Made by a program: the position numbers and the translations under genes. Of a stretch of DNA of 64,000 bases, positions 30,998 to 41,163 are shown in pieces. Below the pieces are notes generated by a model. It ran no database searches. It was not told the DNA's origin and was given only the letters and a program-made list of their open reading frames with translations. The number at the start of each line of letters is the position of its first letter. Positions within the stretch are counted from its first letter, which is position 1. The DNA is taken from the NCBI GenBank assembly GCA_026182355.1, contig JAPFBL010000575.1:23501-87500 (forward strand). Direction: 5' to 3'. The DNA comes from Hermatobates lingyangjiaoensis. Its lineage: Eukaryota > Arthropoda > Insecta > Hemiptera > Hermatobatidae.

Positions 30998-31273
30998 TTA
31001 TATTATTAATATGGCAAACCGTCATACCTCGTAGGATGATCTTGGAGTCGTTGGAGCGCTTTCGGACGTTGTCCACCTTCGATCGCAACAAACCTACAGA
31101 GCTGTTATATAGCTTAAAAACATATAAATAATAATAATATATAAATAATAATATAAAGTTTATAACAGCTCAGTAGGTTTGTTGCGACCGAAGATGGACA
31201 ACTTCCGAAAGCGCTCCAACGACTCCAAGATCATCTTACAAGTTATGACGGTTTGCTGTATTAATAATATAAA
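30998..31273. mobile_element. Palindromic MITE, family H, copy 3, next to lectin exon
   Basis: Arms ATTATTAATATGGCAAACC and GGTTTGCTGTATTAATAAT-like. The loop contains a second inverted pair GAGCTGTTATA/TATAACAGCTC around AATAATAATA. It ends about 85 bp before the exon at 31358, close to where the branch point would lie. Confidence 0.7.
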
Positions 31274-31357
31274 CAATTTTCATGATTGCCTAGCTTTTTC
31301 AAATATCACCCTCCATGATTTGTTTAAGTTTTTAACTGAAATATTTTTTCTTTTCAG

Positions 31358-31466
31358 GCAAACTGGTTCAAAGCAGCGCAGTACTGCAGGTACCACGGAA
31401 TGCACTTAGCCAGCATATCCAGTCAAGAGGAAAACGACAAACTCGAAGAACAAATAAAAAGCTTCG
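31358..31466 (+). CDS. C-type lectin domain gene, internal exon
   Basis: The acceptor TTTTCTTTTCAG precedes it and GTACGT follows. It encodes 36 residues plus one base: ANWFKAAQYCRYHGM, HLASISSQEENDKLE, EQIKSF. This is the first alpha helix and second helix region of a C-type lectin-like fold: W..A..YC at helix 1 with its conserved Cys, then the hallmark LASI.S..E. It continues the YYLGIFFK end of the exon at 16864-16970 in frame (phase 0 to 0) and ends in phase 1. The remaining domain, with WIG-like and Ca/sugar-site residues, must be on later exons, which I could not find up to 64000. Confidence 0.85.
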
Positions 31467-31545
31467 GTACGTAGTCAAACAAAACCTTTTTACAAATATT
31501 AGTAATATGTACTTCTACTTATTATATAACATATAGGTATATATA
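31467..31545 (+). other. Start of the next lectin intron
   Basis: Donor GTACGTAG, then AT-rich sequence. No downstream exon was recognised, so the intron may cover the rest of the window. Confidence 0.5.
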
Positions 31546-31547
31546 TA

Positions 31548-31812
31548 TATATATATAAAATAAATTCAAAACGAAGGAAACACACAGAAAGACACAGACA
31601 TAACTCACATCGATATTTCGACCATCGTCATCATCAGGAGGTGTGAAGAGCGAAGAGCGAAGAGTCCCGCAGGAAGACAGGGCAGCGACTGATGACGACG
31701 ATGGTGGAAATATCGATGTGAGTTATGTCTGTGTCTTTCTGTGTGTTTCCTTCGTTTTGAATTTATTTTATTTAAAAAAGTCCGCTGGACCGTTTCTTTT
31801 AATTGTATATAT
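31548..31812. mobile_element. Family D foldback
   Basis: As 19985-20290, but the right arm is shortened: the centre jumps from GACAGGGCAGC to GACTGATGACGACGATGG and reads GGTGGAAATATCG, so the GAAA core on the plus strand is preceded by GTG instead of GTC. The left (minus) core is complete except CATCGTCATCATCAGG. Confidence 0.6.
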
Positions 31813-31824
31813 ATATATATAAAT

Positions 31825-32040
31825 TTCACATAAACACGAGAAATAACAATCAATGATCAAACCACAATAAGAAATGGGAAAACAAGACTAACGTCTTTCA
31901 ACCGTAACAAGCGGTCTTCGTCAGAGTCAAAAACCCAACTGAGATTTGGAGTTGGGTTTTTGACTCTGACGAAAACCGCTTGTTACGGTTGAAAAATCTT
32001 AGTCTTGTTTTCCCATTTCTTATTGTGGTCTGATCATATA
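31825..32040. mobile_element. Family A foldback
   Basis: Arms mirror about ACTGAGATTTGGAGTTGGG. Right core CTGACGAAAACCGC, CGGTTGAAAAATC. Left core CTGACGAAGACCGC on the minus strand. Confidence 0.65.
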
Positions 32041-32044
32041 TATA

Positions 32045-32335
32045 TATATACACTTTTTCGATGAAAATACGATCCGAAATGGACAATTACAGTTCAATGT
32101 ACATAAAGAAACATAGAGAAATTAAAAACACACACTTACAGTCTCTAATTTTTGGTTGAACCGTCTCCAGGAGAGATAAGAGAGGGAAACCAACCGTCTC
32201 TGAACCAGTGCGCTTGGTTTCTTCTCTTATCTCTCCTGAACACGGTTTAACCAAAAATTAAAGACTGTAGGGTGTGTTTTTAATTTCTCTATGCTTCTTT
32301 TTATGTACATTGAACTATATATATATATATATATA
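32045..32335. mobile_element. Family C foldback
   Basis: Left arm GATGAAAATACGATCCG, CTTACAGTCTCTAATTTTTG, CCGTCTCCAGGAGAG. Right arm CTCTCCTGAACACGGTTTAA and CTGTAGGGTG. Both cores have lost one consensus base (CTGGAGA and CTGAACA). (TA)n follows at 32316-32338. Confidence 0.6.
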
Positions 32336-32339
32336 TATA

Positions 32340-32695
32340 GTCATCATCAAAGATATTTAAAAATAAAAACGTTTAATCCAAATCATAAATTTCAGCCATT
32401 TAAAAAAAAATAGTTTTGAAAACTTTAAAATAAATTTATTTTTAATTTGCAAATATTACAGTTGAAAAAACACAAAAAAACTTACTTGGATATTTTGATA
32501 TCTGCCGTCTTTAGAAGGATGAAGTCTTCATTTTGATGGGGTAGTCTCGGCTTTTGCAAAATTAGTGCCAAATAAGGAAAGAACCAAAACTGTCTGCCTC
32601 CTAGAAAACCACAAAATATAAATACGTGAATGTACGAGTATGTGAGTTTTAAACTGTTGTTATTGTTTAACTGATAGGTCATATATTCTCTTATG
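32340..32695. other. No gene seen; one weak core-like motif
   Basis: AT-rich. Near 32480-32525 the minus strand reads CTTCTAAAGACGGCAG, AGATATCAAAATATCC, a weak relative of the E/D cores. Not counted as a separate element. Confidence 0.35.
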
Positions 32696-32760
32696 CAGGG
32701 GTTCATAACCTGCGACTCGGCACATAAGATAGGAAGTTAAGATTCATTAGTTCCATACGT
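32696..32760 (+). mobile_element. hAT-like terminus
   Basis: CAGGGGTTCATAACCTGCGA and CTCGGCACATAAGAT have the look of hAT ends (CAGGGGT..C.AACCTG). No partner end was found. Confidence 0.3.
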
Positions 32761-32879
32761 ACATATTATTTATTTTATAAAAAAAAATAAAAAATAAAAA
32801 TCATTTTGAATCGATTAACGAGAATTGAGCACTGTTTCTATCTCTCAGCTAATTGTACTGACTTTTCAGTACTTTAAAC

Positions 32880-33050
32880 TTTTAACAACTTGTCAGTATT
32901 TTAAAAGGGTGTAAAGTGCAGAAAAAAAAACAAATGTTCAGATAGGGATGTTTGGAGAAACAAAGGAGTAAAGTAAGAAAGAGTAAAAAACTATCCACTA
33001 ACTGTCAACCCTCTTAGAAGAGGCTATTGCCCTCGTTAACACTGAGTCAA
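32880..33050 (-). repeat. Dispersed repeat matching 55700-55890
   Basis: The reverse complement gives GAGGGCAATAGCCTCTTC, AGAGGGTTGACAG, TTTTTTACTCTTTC, TTGTTT, CCAAACATCCCT. The same order is at 55710-55850, just upstream of family A arms, so this is probably inner sequence of the family A element. Confidence 0.6.
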
Positions 33051-33810
33051 GTTTGAACAAACCATTACTAAAGTTTATAATATTTTATCTATTATATTTA
33101 ATTAGAGACGATTCAATAATATTTTTTAACAACATTGATTTTTCATAGGTAATAAATTTAGCTCCTGTCCAATCAATATGATGATTTTCATTGTTTATAT
33201 GCAAGAATAAGGCACTACTTTTTTTCCTGTCTACTTACGTTGTATTAGTGTTGTTTTACACGTGTCTTTAATTATTTACCACATTGATCGATATAAATCT
33301 TATGGTAGTTTTTGTACAGAATTTTATAAATACCACCGGACTCCAGATCCCTAGGAGTGTTTTTAATTAACATACTATAATAGTAGACCACATGACCGCG
33401 AATACGACATCTTTACTGTACAGAAGAACTTAATATCTGACATGAATTACTGACATTCCAAGTTATAGTAGCACAGTAATCAAGCAGTAGAAGGCCTCTA
33501 GTATGGAACTGCTAGTTACGACGTACACTATAGTGCGCGGATATATTCGTTGGTCGTTGGTGATACTAGCAAACGTACCCGTCTTTGACGGAGTCACAAA
33601 TTCGATTATACATGGTATTACAAAATATCATTAGAAATTATAGAATAGTAGAAAATACCATTATTAGTTCAGTGTTAACCAAATACCTCTGTATACACTA
33701 CATCGCCTACACCACACAGGACATCGCCCTGGGTCACGGGGCATTATGGGGGATTAAGGCAGGGTAGTTGGACTCACCTACTACCTGGCTAATCAGGTAA
33801 CCAGATTAAA
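33051..33810. other. No gene seen
   Basis: Unassigned. Reading frames up to 60 codons show no motif. Confidence 0.5.
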
Positions 33811-33814
33811 TGTT

Positions 33815-33834
33815 GGGGGGGGGGGGGGGGGGGG
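33815..33834 (+). repeat. Poly-G run of 20
   Basis: Twenty consecutive G. Similar runs occur at 26597, 57224 and, as C, at 57066. Confidence 0.9.
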
Positions 33835-33844
33835 CGCAGGTTAA

Positions 33845-34285
33845 ACACTGTCACGCGTTCATTCAAACTAGATAGTTGTTGTTGAAATCCACACATTATT
33901 TTTCTTTATAAAATAATTTGTAATGTAATACATAGTTTTTCTGTTTCAAAATTTGCCTATGAAAAAAGATTTTAAATATATTAATATTGCCAGTGTTGTA
34001 CTTGTGTAAGTACATTGTAAAAAAACTTTGTTTTTATAGTTAGACTCCATCTTTTTTTCTTTTTTATTATTCTGTCATTGTTATCCTAATACTCAAGATT
34101 GTATTTAATTTTTCATAGTGTACTTCTTTTGTTTGTGTTTTTAAAAAAAAAAATGTAAGTATTAAAATTCTTGTTTTCCTCTGTTTGTAGGCGTTTGGAA
34201 AAAGATTTTAAATAAAATCGAAACGTCGGCAATGAGAGTTTGAATTGAAAGTGGAAGAAACTGACCGCATCCCGATCTATCATTT
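33845..34285 (+). mobile_element. Diverged B-type arm
   Basis: ACGCGTTCATTCAAACTAG, TTTGTAATGTAATACATAG, then further on GGAAAAAGATTTTAAATAAA, ATCGAAACGTCGGCAATG, GAGTTTGA and ACTGACCGCATCCCGAT. It contains two core-like places (33955-33980 and 34190-34245). Confidence 0.5.
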
Positions 34286-34325
34286 TTTAGTTGTATATCT
34301 GTCACACGGTCGAGAAGTTATGTGT

Positions 34326-34329
<4 letters not shown>

Positions 34330-34365
<36 letters not shown>
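34330..34365. repeat. (TA)n microsatellite
   Basis: TA tract between B-type and D-type arms. Confidence 0.95.
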
Positions 34366-34366
<1 letters not shown>

Positions 34367-34367
34367 C

Positions 34368-34495
34368 CCTATCGCCCTGTCTTCCTGCGGGACTCTTCGC
34401 TCTTCGCACCTCCTGATGACGACGATTGTCGAAATATCGATGTGAGTTATGTCTGTGTCTTTCTGTGTGTTTCCTTCGTTTTTTATTTTATTGTA
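34368..34495 (+). mobile_element. Family D single arm
   Basis: CTTCGCACCTCCTGATGACG, ACGATTGTCGAAATATCG, TGAGTTATG. The intact core uses stem GAC/GTC. The outer GTATATA end joins (TA)n. Confidence 0.6.
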
Positions 34496-34504
34496 TATAT
34501 ATAT

Positions 34505-34695
34505 ATATAAACCTTTTCGATAAAAATACGATACCGAATGAACAAATAAAGTTCAATTTAGATGATGAAACATAAAGAAATTAGAATGTAAATTTCTAAT
34601 GAATTAGAAATTAGAAACACAAACTTACACTCTATAATTTTTGGTTTGAACTGTCTTTAGGATAGATAAGAAAGGGAAGCCAAGTGCAAAAAAAT
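34505..34695 (-). mobile_element. Family C single arm, diverged
   Basis: ACCTTTTCGATAAAAATACG, AACTTACACTCTATAATTTTT, GAACTGTCTTTAGGATAG. The core is CTAAAGACAG on the minus strand. Confidence 0.5.
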
Positions 34696-35115
34696 TCTCA
34701 AAAAAAAGTTTCTAAATCTAGAAAAACTTCGAAACTTGCATAATACACTTATTCAGTCAAATAGTTGATATATTATTGAATTTTGTTATATATTATGTGA
34801 ATATGGAATATATTTTGTAATATGTTTATAAGATGACTTAGTGCCTTTTACATAGTAGTTGATCAAGAGAGAAATGTTGACTCATTTAAATAATTAAAGG
34901 GTTGGAGGTGGTCACTAACGAAGTCGTTTGTCGACGAAAGCCAGATATGAATAGATCTGATTGACCTAATGACGGGATGGATGACTCAGCTTACAAGACA
35001 ACCTTGTCTAGCCAAACAACAAGTCATCAAACTTATTCAATTACAATTTTTTTTTTTGTCAAGTCATGATATTTTAAAGGTAACAAGAAAAGACGATAAA
35101 ATACATAGAAAATAG
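34696..35115. other. No gene seen; B outer-end trace
   Basis: At 34750-34790 AGTCAAATAGTTGATATATTA, TTGAATTTTGTTATATA is like the outer end of family B. Otherwise unassigned. Confidence 0.4.
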
Positions 35116-35119
35116 AATC

Positions 35120-35880
35120 TCATTGTACGAGTTTAATTCGTTCCCAGACCCGAAATCGTATTGCGATTTACTCGTAATACGAAAATATTTTTCTCGTTGA
35201 AATTAATATGAAAATAAATAATCTGTTCCATTCCCAAAATGCCTGTTTTTATGTTTACCTTTTAAACAGAAAAGGTGCAATTCAAAAATATAAGCAATAC
35301 TGTAAATGTAATTTGAATAATATTATGTAAACAATACATGCAAGCAAGAAATAATCATGTTTTATTAATCCACTAAACTTATAACGGAGACGAACAAGGT
35401 GTGAGGAAGACGGTCGCTGGTATATGAATTTTTACTCGTAAGAAACCAAAATTCTTATGAATGACTGCTCGTAAAGCGAATTGCTCTTGCAACGAGGCAC
35501 TCGTACTAAAGAGGTTCTTACGAATGGCTGCTCGTAAAGCGAATTGTTCGTATAACGAGGAACTCGTACTTAAGAGGTTCTTACGAATGGCTACTCGTAA
35601 AATGAATAGTTCGTACAATGTGGCACTCGTACTAAGAGGTTATTACAAATGGCTGCTCGTAAAGTGAATTGTCCATACAACGAGGCACTCGTACTAAGAG
35701 GTTCTATTGTACTTTGATAAATCAATAAAAAAATAATATGGCAAAATTTGATTTACGAGCAGCCATTCATAAGAACCTCTTAGGTACGAGTGCCTCGTTG
35801 TACGAGCAATTCTCTTTTCGAGTAGCCATTCATACCTCTTAGGTACGAGTGCCTCGTTTTACGAACAATTCGGCCCCACA
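35120..35880. repeat. Foldback region with about 62 bp tandem repeats
   Basis: GGCTGCTCGTAAAGCGAATT-like units recur at about 35464, 35525, 35587 and 35650. Downstream at 35755-35870 the reverse complement appears (ACGAGCAGCCATTCATAAG, GAACCTCTTAGGTACGAGTG). The palindrome centre is near 35715-35745. Opposed frames of 68-79 codons come from this periodicity. Confidence 0.75.
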
Positions 35881-35985
35881 ATGGAACACACATACTCCGA
35901 ACATTGGCCCTTTGTGAAACCACACAATGAACATGCCTGTTTTGGTATTATTTAGCGCTCCCAGCTTATTCAGCCATATCGCTGA
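35874..35985 (-). repeat. SINE middle/tail fragment
   Basis: GAACACACATACTCCGAACAT, TTGGCCCTTTGTGAAACCAC, ACAATGA is the reverse complement of the 21235-21290 part of the SINE. Confidence 0.6.
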
Positions 35986-36140
35986 AAACAACAACAAAAC
36001 AGACTGATGCCTTTTTTTATGTGAAAGCTATTTTGCCGCATTTAGAGCAGCAAGCTCTAGACTAGGATAGAGGCAAACAAAACCTTCGAGATACGCCCGA
36101 GGTGGACCACGCGGAGGCGAGCTTCCACGACCCTACATCA
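35986..36140 (+). pseudogene. Fragment related in reverse to 37125-37330
   Basis: A coding-like end PRWTTRRRASFHDPTSQ follows an in-frame-damaged stretch (FFM..KLFCRI, then stops). The minus-strand frame at 37123-37329 has PRWTSRRRATTTDITQ after FFYVEPFSH. The DNA match GGTGGACC.CGCGGAGGCG is strong. The protein family is not recognised, and the two copies lie about 1 kb apart in opposite directions. Confidence 0.45.
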
Positions 36141-36284
36141 CAAAAATAAAATCTTATAACCATTTATTAAAAGCAAAGAACCGAAGTATTCAACATGATA
36201 TGGACATTAGCCAACATGAAGACCACTTGGGGGCAATACTGTTGTCCTCTTGCATCTTCCTATAGCATAGACGAATCAATGAAC

Positions 36285-36425
36285 ATGCCTACATTAGTAG
36301 TCCTAAATTTTGACTAACTGAAATGTATTTAGAGTAGGGATCTATAAAGTGTACCTAAAAAGGATTAACATCCTCTCCAAGGGACGATATGCTCAGATTT
36401 ATTCAACTCCCACGTATTGGGTATT
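36285..36425 (-). repeat. SINE body fragment
   Basis: GTCCTAAATTTTGACTAACTG, GTATTTAGAGTAGGGATC, TTAACATCCTCTCC, GCTCAGATTTATTCAACTCC is the SINE body reversed, lacking the GACCGACGG block. Confidence 0.6.
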
Positions 36426-36429
36426 TCAG

Positions 36430-37075
36430 TGGTTAGAGGTGGTTAGATGTGATTAGAGGTGGTTAGAGGTTTTATTATTTAGTCTAAGTTATTGTTACTT
36501 ATTTATTAAATTAGTTTTAAGTCTGCCCTAGGGGGAATATCTCAGTACCCCTAGGAATTTTAGTCTAAAGTTATTTTTATTTATTTATTTATTTAGTCCT
36601 AAGTTTGCCTTAGGGAGAATATCTCAGTACCCCTAGGAATTTTAGCCTAAAGTTAATTTTATTTATTTATTTATTTATTTAGTTCTAAGTTTGCCTTAGG
36701 GAGAATATCTCAGTACCCCTAGGAATTTTAGTCTAAAGTTATTTTTAATTATTTATTTATTTAGTTCTAACTTTGCCTTAGGGAGAATATCTCAGTACCC
36801 CTAGGGATTTTAGCCTAAAGTTAATTTTTAGTTATTTATTTTATTTATATGCTGTCTGTGTCTATGCATGTCTATTTATTTGTCCCTTGTCCTTTTTATG
36901 TTAGTTTTAATCTATATCCTCGAGGGAATATGTCTAAGTACCTCTTGGTCAAGATCCGTACTTCTTGTTTTAGTATCTTTATATTAGTTTTTACTACCTT
37001 AGCCTTAAGCTCGCCCTAGGGGGAATATCCTAGTACCCCTAGGAACACTAGATTTAAGCTCCTTATTGTTAGTTA
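36430..37075 (+). repeat. About 85 bp tandem repeat with 8 bp hairpins
   Basis: GGGAATATCTCAGTACCCC or GGAGAATATCTCAGTACCCC recurs at about 36530, 36615, 36700 and 36780, with diverged copies at 36930 and 37018. In the first unit CCTAGGGG and CCCCTAGG enclose GAATATCTCAGTA, a perfect stem. Units are separated by (TTTA)n. Confidence 0.75.
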
Positions 37076-37119
37076 GTTTGTAACTTAGTTTTAAGTCTGA
37101 GTGTTACTCTAGTCATAAT

Positions 37120-37330
37120 AGACTATTTATTAGTCTTCTGAGTGATGTCGGTCGTGGTAGCCCGCCTCCGCGAGGTCCACCTTGGGCACACTGGGACGAG
37201 CCTTCTGTTTCCTTTGGGAACAGTTATCTCTTGCTCAGTGTGGCTAAAGGGTTCCACGTAAAAAAACATCGGCCTGGTCTGCTTTATTGCGTGGTGTGGT
37301 CGAAAGGAACATGCCAATAAATCAAACAAG
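37120..37330 (-). pseudogene. Unrecognised coding-like fragment
   Basis: The 68-codon minus frame reads ...MFFYVEPFSHTEQEITVPKG, then VCPRWTSRRRATTTDI. The base composition is much more GC-rich than the surroundings. The copy at 35986-36140 (opposite strand) preserves PRWT.RRRA. Probably a piece of a mobile-element protein or a processed gene copy. Low specificity. Confidence 0.35.
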
Positions 37331-38075
37331 GTTAGAGGTTTTGCAGTGCGTATTGAACCCTAGGACCAACCAGTCCTAAGACGAGCTCAGTTATCACTAA
37401 GCAAACCTAGCGTCTATAAAATCACCTTAAAATACTCAATACACGGGTTAAAAATAAAACAGAACAATTTAAAAATAAATTCCCTCAGGGCACGTTTATT
37501 TCTCGTGAGGAAACCATAAAGAAAAAGTGAAAAAAAAACCCTACTCGAGTGACTTCATATACCTTGTTTACTTTATAACAGTAAATATCTCGATATAAAG
37601 CATAAAACGAGATTATAATATTTTAAAATGATTTAACCAAAGAGAAAATCAGATTCCAGATTTTTTTTTTTTTTTTTTTTGGTTCTTAAACATTTTTATC
37701 TGAAACACGTTTCTCTCTGTGTCGTGATCTGAAAACTAAAAATCTCTGAAAAATAAAAAAAAAAACTCTAAACGGATAAATCGACGTTAGTCATTCGTTT
37801 ATATTTTGACATTCACCTGTCACTGATGTAAGTGGTCTTGCTAAACTCGTTTTATATTTTTTTTTTCAGTTTACGATATTTTTCTGTTGGTTTGCACTTT
37901 ATTCCAGTTATTTAAATTAAGCATATCCATCCATATGATGCAAATAGTTTAAAACTCCTATAATTACATGTTTTCACATTTAAAACAGAACGCTTTCTGT
38001 TTTAAGGGGCAGACAATTTGACTCATTTGTTATTTGGCACCCATTTTTAGCTCTGAGTGAACTAAATTACAGGTT
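37331..38075. other. No gene seen
   Basis: AT-rich, with a T run at about 37660-37680. Includes GACTCATTTGTTATTTGGCA (38020), shared with 15800 and 26810. Confidence 0.45.
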
Positions 38076-38079
38076 TAAT

Positions 38080-39470
38080 AGTAATACAGTGATACATCGA
38101 TTTCTGAATGTATTGACATACGAATATTTTTATATATGATGTAAATTTCTAACCCAAATTTGTCTCCATATACGATGATTTCCTCTAGTTACTATGTACG
38201 ACTAAATTACAGGATTAATAGTAATACAGTGATACATCGACTTACAAATGGACCAGCATACGAATATTTCTATATAAGATGTACATTTAGAAGCCAAATT
38301 CGTCTTGATATACGATGATTTTCTCGTGATATGATGTACGACTAAATTACAGGATTAATAGTAATACAGTGATACATCGACTTACAAATGGACCAGCATA
38401 CGAATATTTCTATATAGGATGTACATTTCGAACCCAAATTCTTCTCCATATACGATGATTTCCTCTAGTTACTATGTACGACTAAATTACAGGATTAATA
38501 GTAATACAGTGATACATCGACTTACAAATGGACCAGCATACGAATATTTCTATATAGGATGTACATTTCGAACCCAAATTTGTCTCGATATACGATGATT
38601 TCCTCTAGTTACTATGTACGACTAAATTACAGGATTAATAGTAATACAGTGATACATCGACTTACAAATGGACCAGCATACGAATATTTCTATATAGGAT
38701 GTACATTTAGAAGCCAAATTCGTCTTGATATACGATGATTTTCTCGTGATATGATGTACGACTAAATTACAGGATTAATAGTAATACAGTGATACATCGA
38801 CTTACAAATGGACCAGCATACGAATATTTCTATATAGGATGTACATTTCGAACCCAAATTTGTCTCGATATACGATGATTTCCTCTAGTTACTATGTACG
38901 ACTAAATTACAGGTTTAATAGTAATACAGTGATACATCGACTTACAAATGGACCAGCATACGAATATTTCTATATAAGATGTACATTTAGAAGCCAAATT
39001 CGTCTTGATATACGATGATTTTCTCGTGATATGATGTACGACTAAATTACAGGATTAATAGTAATACAGTGATACATCGACTTACGAATGGACCAGCATA
39101 CGAATATTTCTATATAGGATGTACATTTAGAAGCCAAATTCGTCTTAATATACGATGATTTTCTCGTGATATGATGTACGACTAAATTACAGGATTAATA
39201 GTAATACAGTGATACATCGACTTACGAATGTACCGACATACGAATATTCCGATATACCATATACATTTTGAATATAAATTCGTCTCGATATACGATGATT
39301 TTCTCGAGATACGATGTACAATTAAATTACAGGATTAATAGTAATACAGTGATACATTGATATACGTAAGTACTGACATACAAATATTTCGATATACGAT
39401 ATAAATTTCGAACCCAAATTTGTCTGGATATATGAAAATTTGTTCAAGATACGATGTACGTTGAAGCGTT
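38080..39470 (+). repeat. 140 bp satellite, 10 copies
   Basis: GTGATACATCGA recurs at 38091, 38231, 38371, 38511, 38651, 38791, 38931, 39071 and 39211, exactly 140 apart, with a changed copy at 39351. Two subtypes alternate irregularly: one with TTCTCGTGATATGATGTACG, the other with CCTCTAGTTACTATGTACG. That suggests amplification of multi-unit blocks. Confidence 0.95.
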
Positions 39471-39874
39471 GGTTGGTGATCATAATGAAACTAGGAAAGA
39501 ACTAAGGAAGATCAAGGTAAAAATTAGAAAAAAAAATAAATATCCTAACCAAATTTAAAAAAAGAAATGCGTATCTGTAGAAATGTTTCGAACATAATAA
39601 AAAGAATTGAAGTGAAACAAAAAAAAAAAGCTGCATGAAATAAGTGAAAGAGAGGAAGGTCAAGGTGAAACTTCGAAAGAAAAGTAAAAAAAAACGTAAA
39701 AATAAAAAAAGACCTCTCTCTCTCTCTCTTCAAACATAGTAAGCTACGTTTCGTTTTTCGTTAAGAGAAGGATAACATTTAAAACAAGAAAAAAATAAAT
39801 AAGCTAAGTTATGTAGTGTAAATTCGTGTTACGATACGCTCCACATCTCATCGTATCCACCTCTACCTCTATAC
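39471..39874. other. No gene seen
   Basis: A-rich with a (CT)n patch at 39715-39730. Nothing assigned. Confidence 0.5.
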
Positions 39875-39920
39875 CAGGCATGGGCAACCTGCGGCCCGCG
39901 GCCATATGCGGCCCAGTACA
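39875..39920 (+). mobile_element. hAT-like terminus
   Basis: CAGGCATGGGCAACCTGCGG and CCCGCGGCCATATGCGGCCC, the typical GGCCC-rich start of many hAT non-autonomous elements. The partner end is not identified. Confidence 0.45.
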
Positions 39921-40038
39921 TGTTTTTCTCCTGCCCTCGGAGATTATCAAAAATTCTATCTAAATATTAACAATTCTTTTGCTTTTTACTCATTAGCAAA
40001 AGCTCACCCAGACTTTTGGAAGGAAATTACAACATTTT

Positions 40039-40039
<1 letters not shown>

Positions 40040-40077
<38 letters not shown>

Positions 40078-40132
40078 TGTGTGTGTGTGTGTGTGTATGT
40101 GTTGAGAGAGAGAGAAAGAGAGAGAGAGAGAG
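40040..40132. repeat. (TA)n(TG)n(GA)n compound microsatellite
   Basis: TA, then TG, then GA-rich tracts in series. Confidence 0.95.
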
Positions 40133-40243
40133 CTCTATAGCAACAAATGTTTTAGTTTTTTCTTATATGTCACACTAATTTTTTGCAGATTGTGTTGTGA
40201 TAATTGTTTACCATCATACAAATGTTTACACTAACAAAACTCT

Positions 40244-40244
<1 letters not shown>

Positions 40245-40280
<36 letters not shown>

Positions 40281-40329
40281 CTTTAAATTACACAAAGCAC
40301 GACACAGAAAAAAGAATAAAGAGAACAAT

Positions 40330-40368
<39 letters not shown>

Positions 40369-40400
40369 CATAAGTTCTTCTTATATCCTCATAGTGAGGA
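40245..40400. repeat. (TA)n tracts around a C/E-type outer fragment
   Basis: Two TA tracts enclose CTTTAAATTACACAAAGCAC and GACACAGAAAAAAGAATAAA, which also opens the E-type arm at 57630. No core here. Confidence 0.6.
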
Positions 40401-40404
40401 TATA

Positions 40405-40540
40405 TACATATAAAAAGATTTCACATAAACACGTAAAATATCAATCAATGATCAAACCACAATAAGAAATGGGAAAACAAGACTAAGATATTTCAACCGT
40501 AACAAGCGGTCTTCGTCAGAGTCAAAAACCCAACTGACAA
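40405..40540 (-). mobile_element. Family A single arm
   Basis: GATTTCACATAAACACGTAA, CAACCGTAACAAGCGGTC, TTCGTCAGAGTC. Core CTGACGAAGACCGC on the minus strand. It is directly followed by the B-type palindrome. Confidence 0.6.
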
Positions 40541-40544
40541 CGAT

Positions 40545-40815
40545 TTCAGTTGTAGACTGTAGTCTGAATGAACACGTGACGCTGAACTGAACAGAACAGT
40601 TCAGTGTCACGTGTTCATTCAGACTACAGTTCTTGTTAAAATCCACATACTATTTTTCTTTGTAAAATAATTTGTAATGTAATACTTAGTTTTTCTGTTT
40701 CAAAATTTATACTTCTGGCCTATAAAAAAGGTTTTAAATAAAGACCGAAACGTTGGCAATAAGAGTTTAATTTGAACCTGAAGAACTGACCGAGTCCCGA
40801 TAAACTATAATTTTG
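40545..40815 (+). mobile_element. B-type element with palindromic head
   Basis: The hairpin TGTAGTCTGAATGAACACGTG...CACGTGTTCATTCAGACTACA (about 40555-40630) is followed by GTAATGTAATACTTAGTT, TATAAAAAAGGTTTTAAATA, GACCGAAACGTTGGCAATAA, GAGTTTAA and ACTGACCGAGTCCCGATAAA. Related copies without the left hairpin arm are at 33845 and 45340. Confidence 0.6.
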
Positions 40816-40832
40816 TATACGAGTATATATAT

Positions 40833-41104
40833 ATATAAAATAAATTCAAAACGAAGGGAACACACAGAAATAACTCACATCGATATTTCGACCATCGTCG
40901 TCATCAGGAGGTGTGAAGAGCGAAGAGTCCCGCAGGAAGACAGGGCGGTACTCTTCCTGCGGGACTCTTCGCTCTTCGCTCTTCACACCTCCTGATGACG
41001 ACGATGGTCGAAATATCGATGTGAGTTATGTCTGTGTCTTTCTGTGTGTTTCCTTCGTTTTGAATTTATTTTATTTAAAAAAGTCCGCTGGACCATTGCT
41101 TTTA

Positions 41105-41115
<11 letters not shown>
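40833..41115. mobile_element. Family D foldback
   Basis: The left arm lacks a 14-base piece of the outer part (GAAAGACACAGACA shortened). Both cores are intact: CTGATGACGACGATGGTC, GAAATATCG. The centre is ACAGGGCGGTACTCTTCC. Confidence 0.7.

Positions 41116-41162
<47 letters not shown>
41109..41162. repeat. (TA)n microsatellite
   Basis: Long TA tract between the family D end and a Penelope N-terminal fragment. Confidence 0.95.

Positions 41163-41163
<1 letters not shown>

Larger units (their letters stand above)
16971..31357 (+). other. Intron of the lectin gene, about 14.4 kb
   Basis: Inferred from the frame-compatible donor at 16971 (GTAATC) and acceptor at 31357 (TTTTCTTTTCAG). It is filled with foldbacks, the K array, SINEs, the 170 bp array and family H MITEs. 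One family H MITE ends about 85 bp before the acceptor. Confidence 0.7.

Noticed and set aside
35379..35667. Two opposed frames with repeated LRAAIRKN and KRFLRMA motifs
   Set aside because: Both follow from 62 bp tandem repeats in a palindrome. The motifs match the DNA period and not a protein family.
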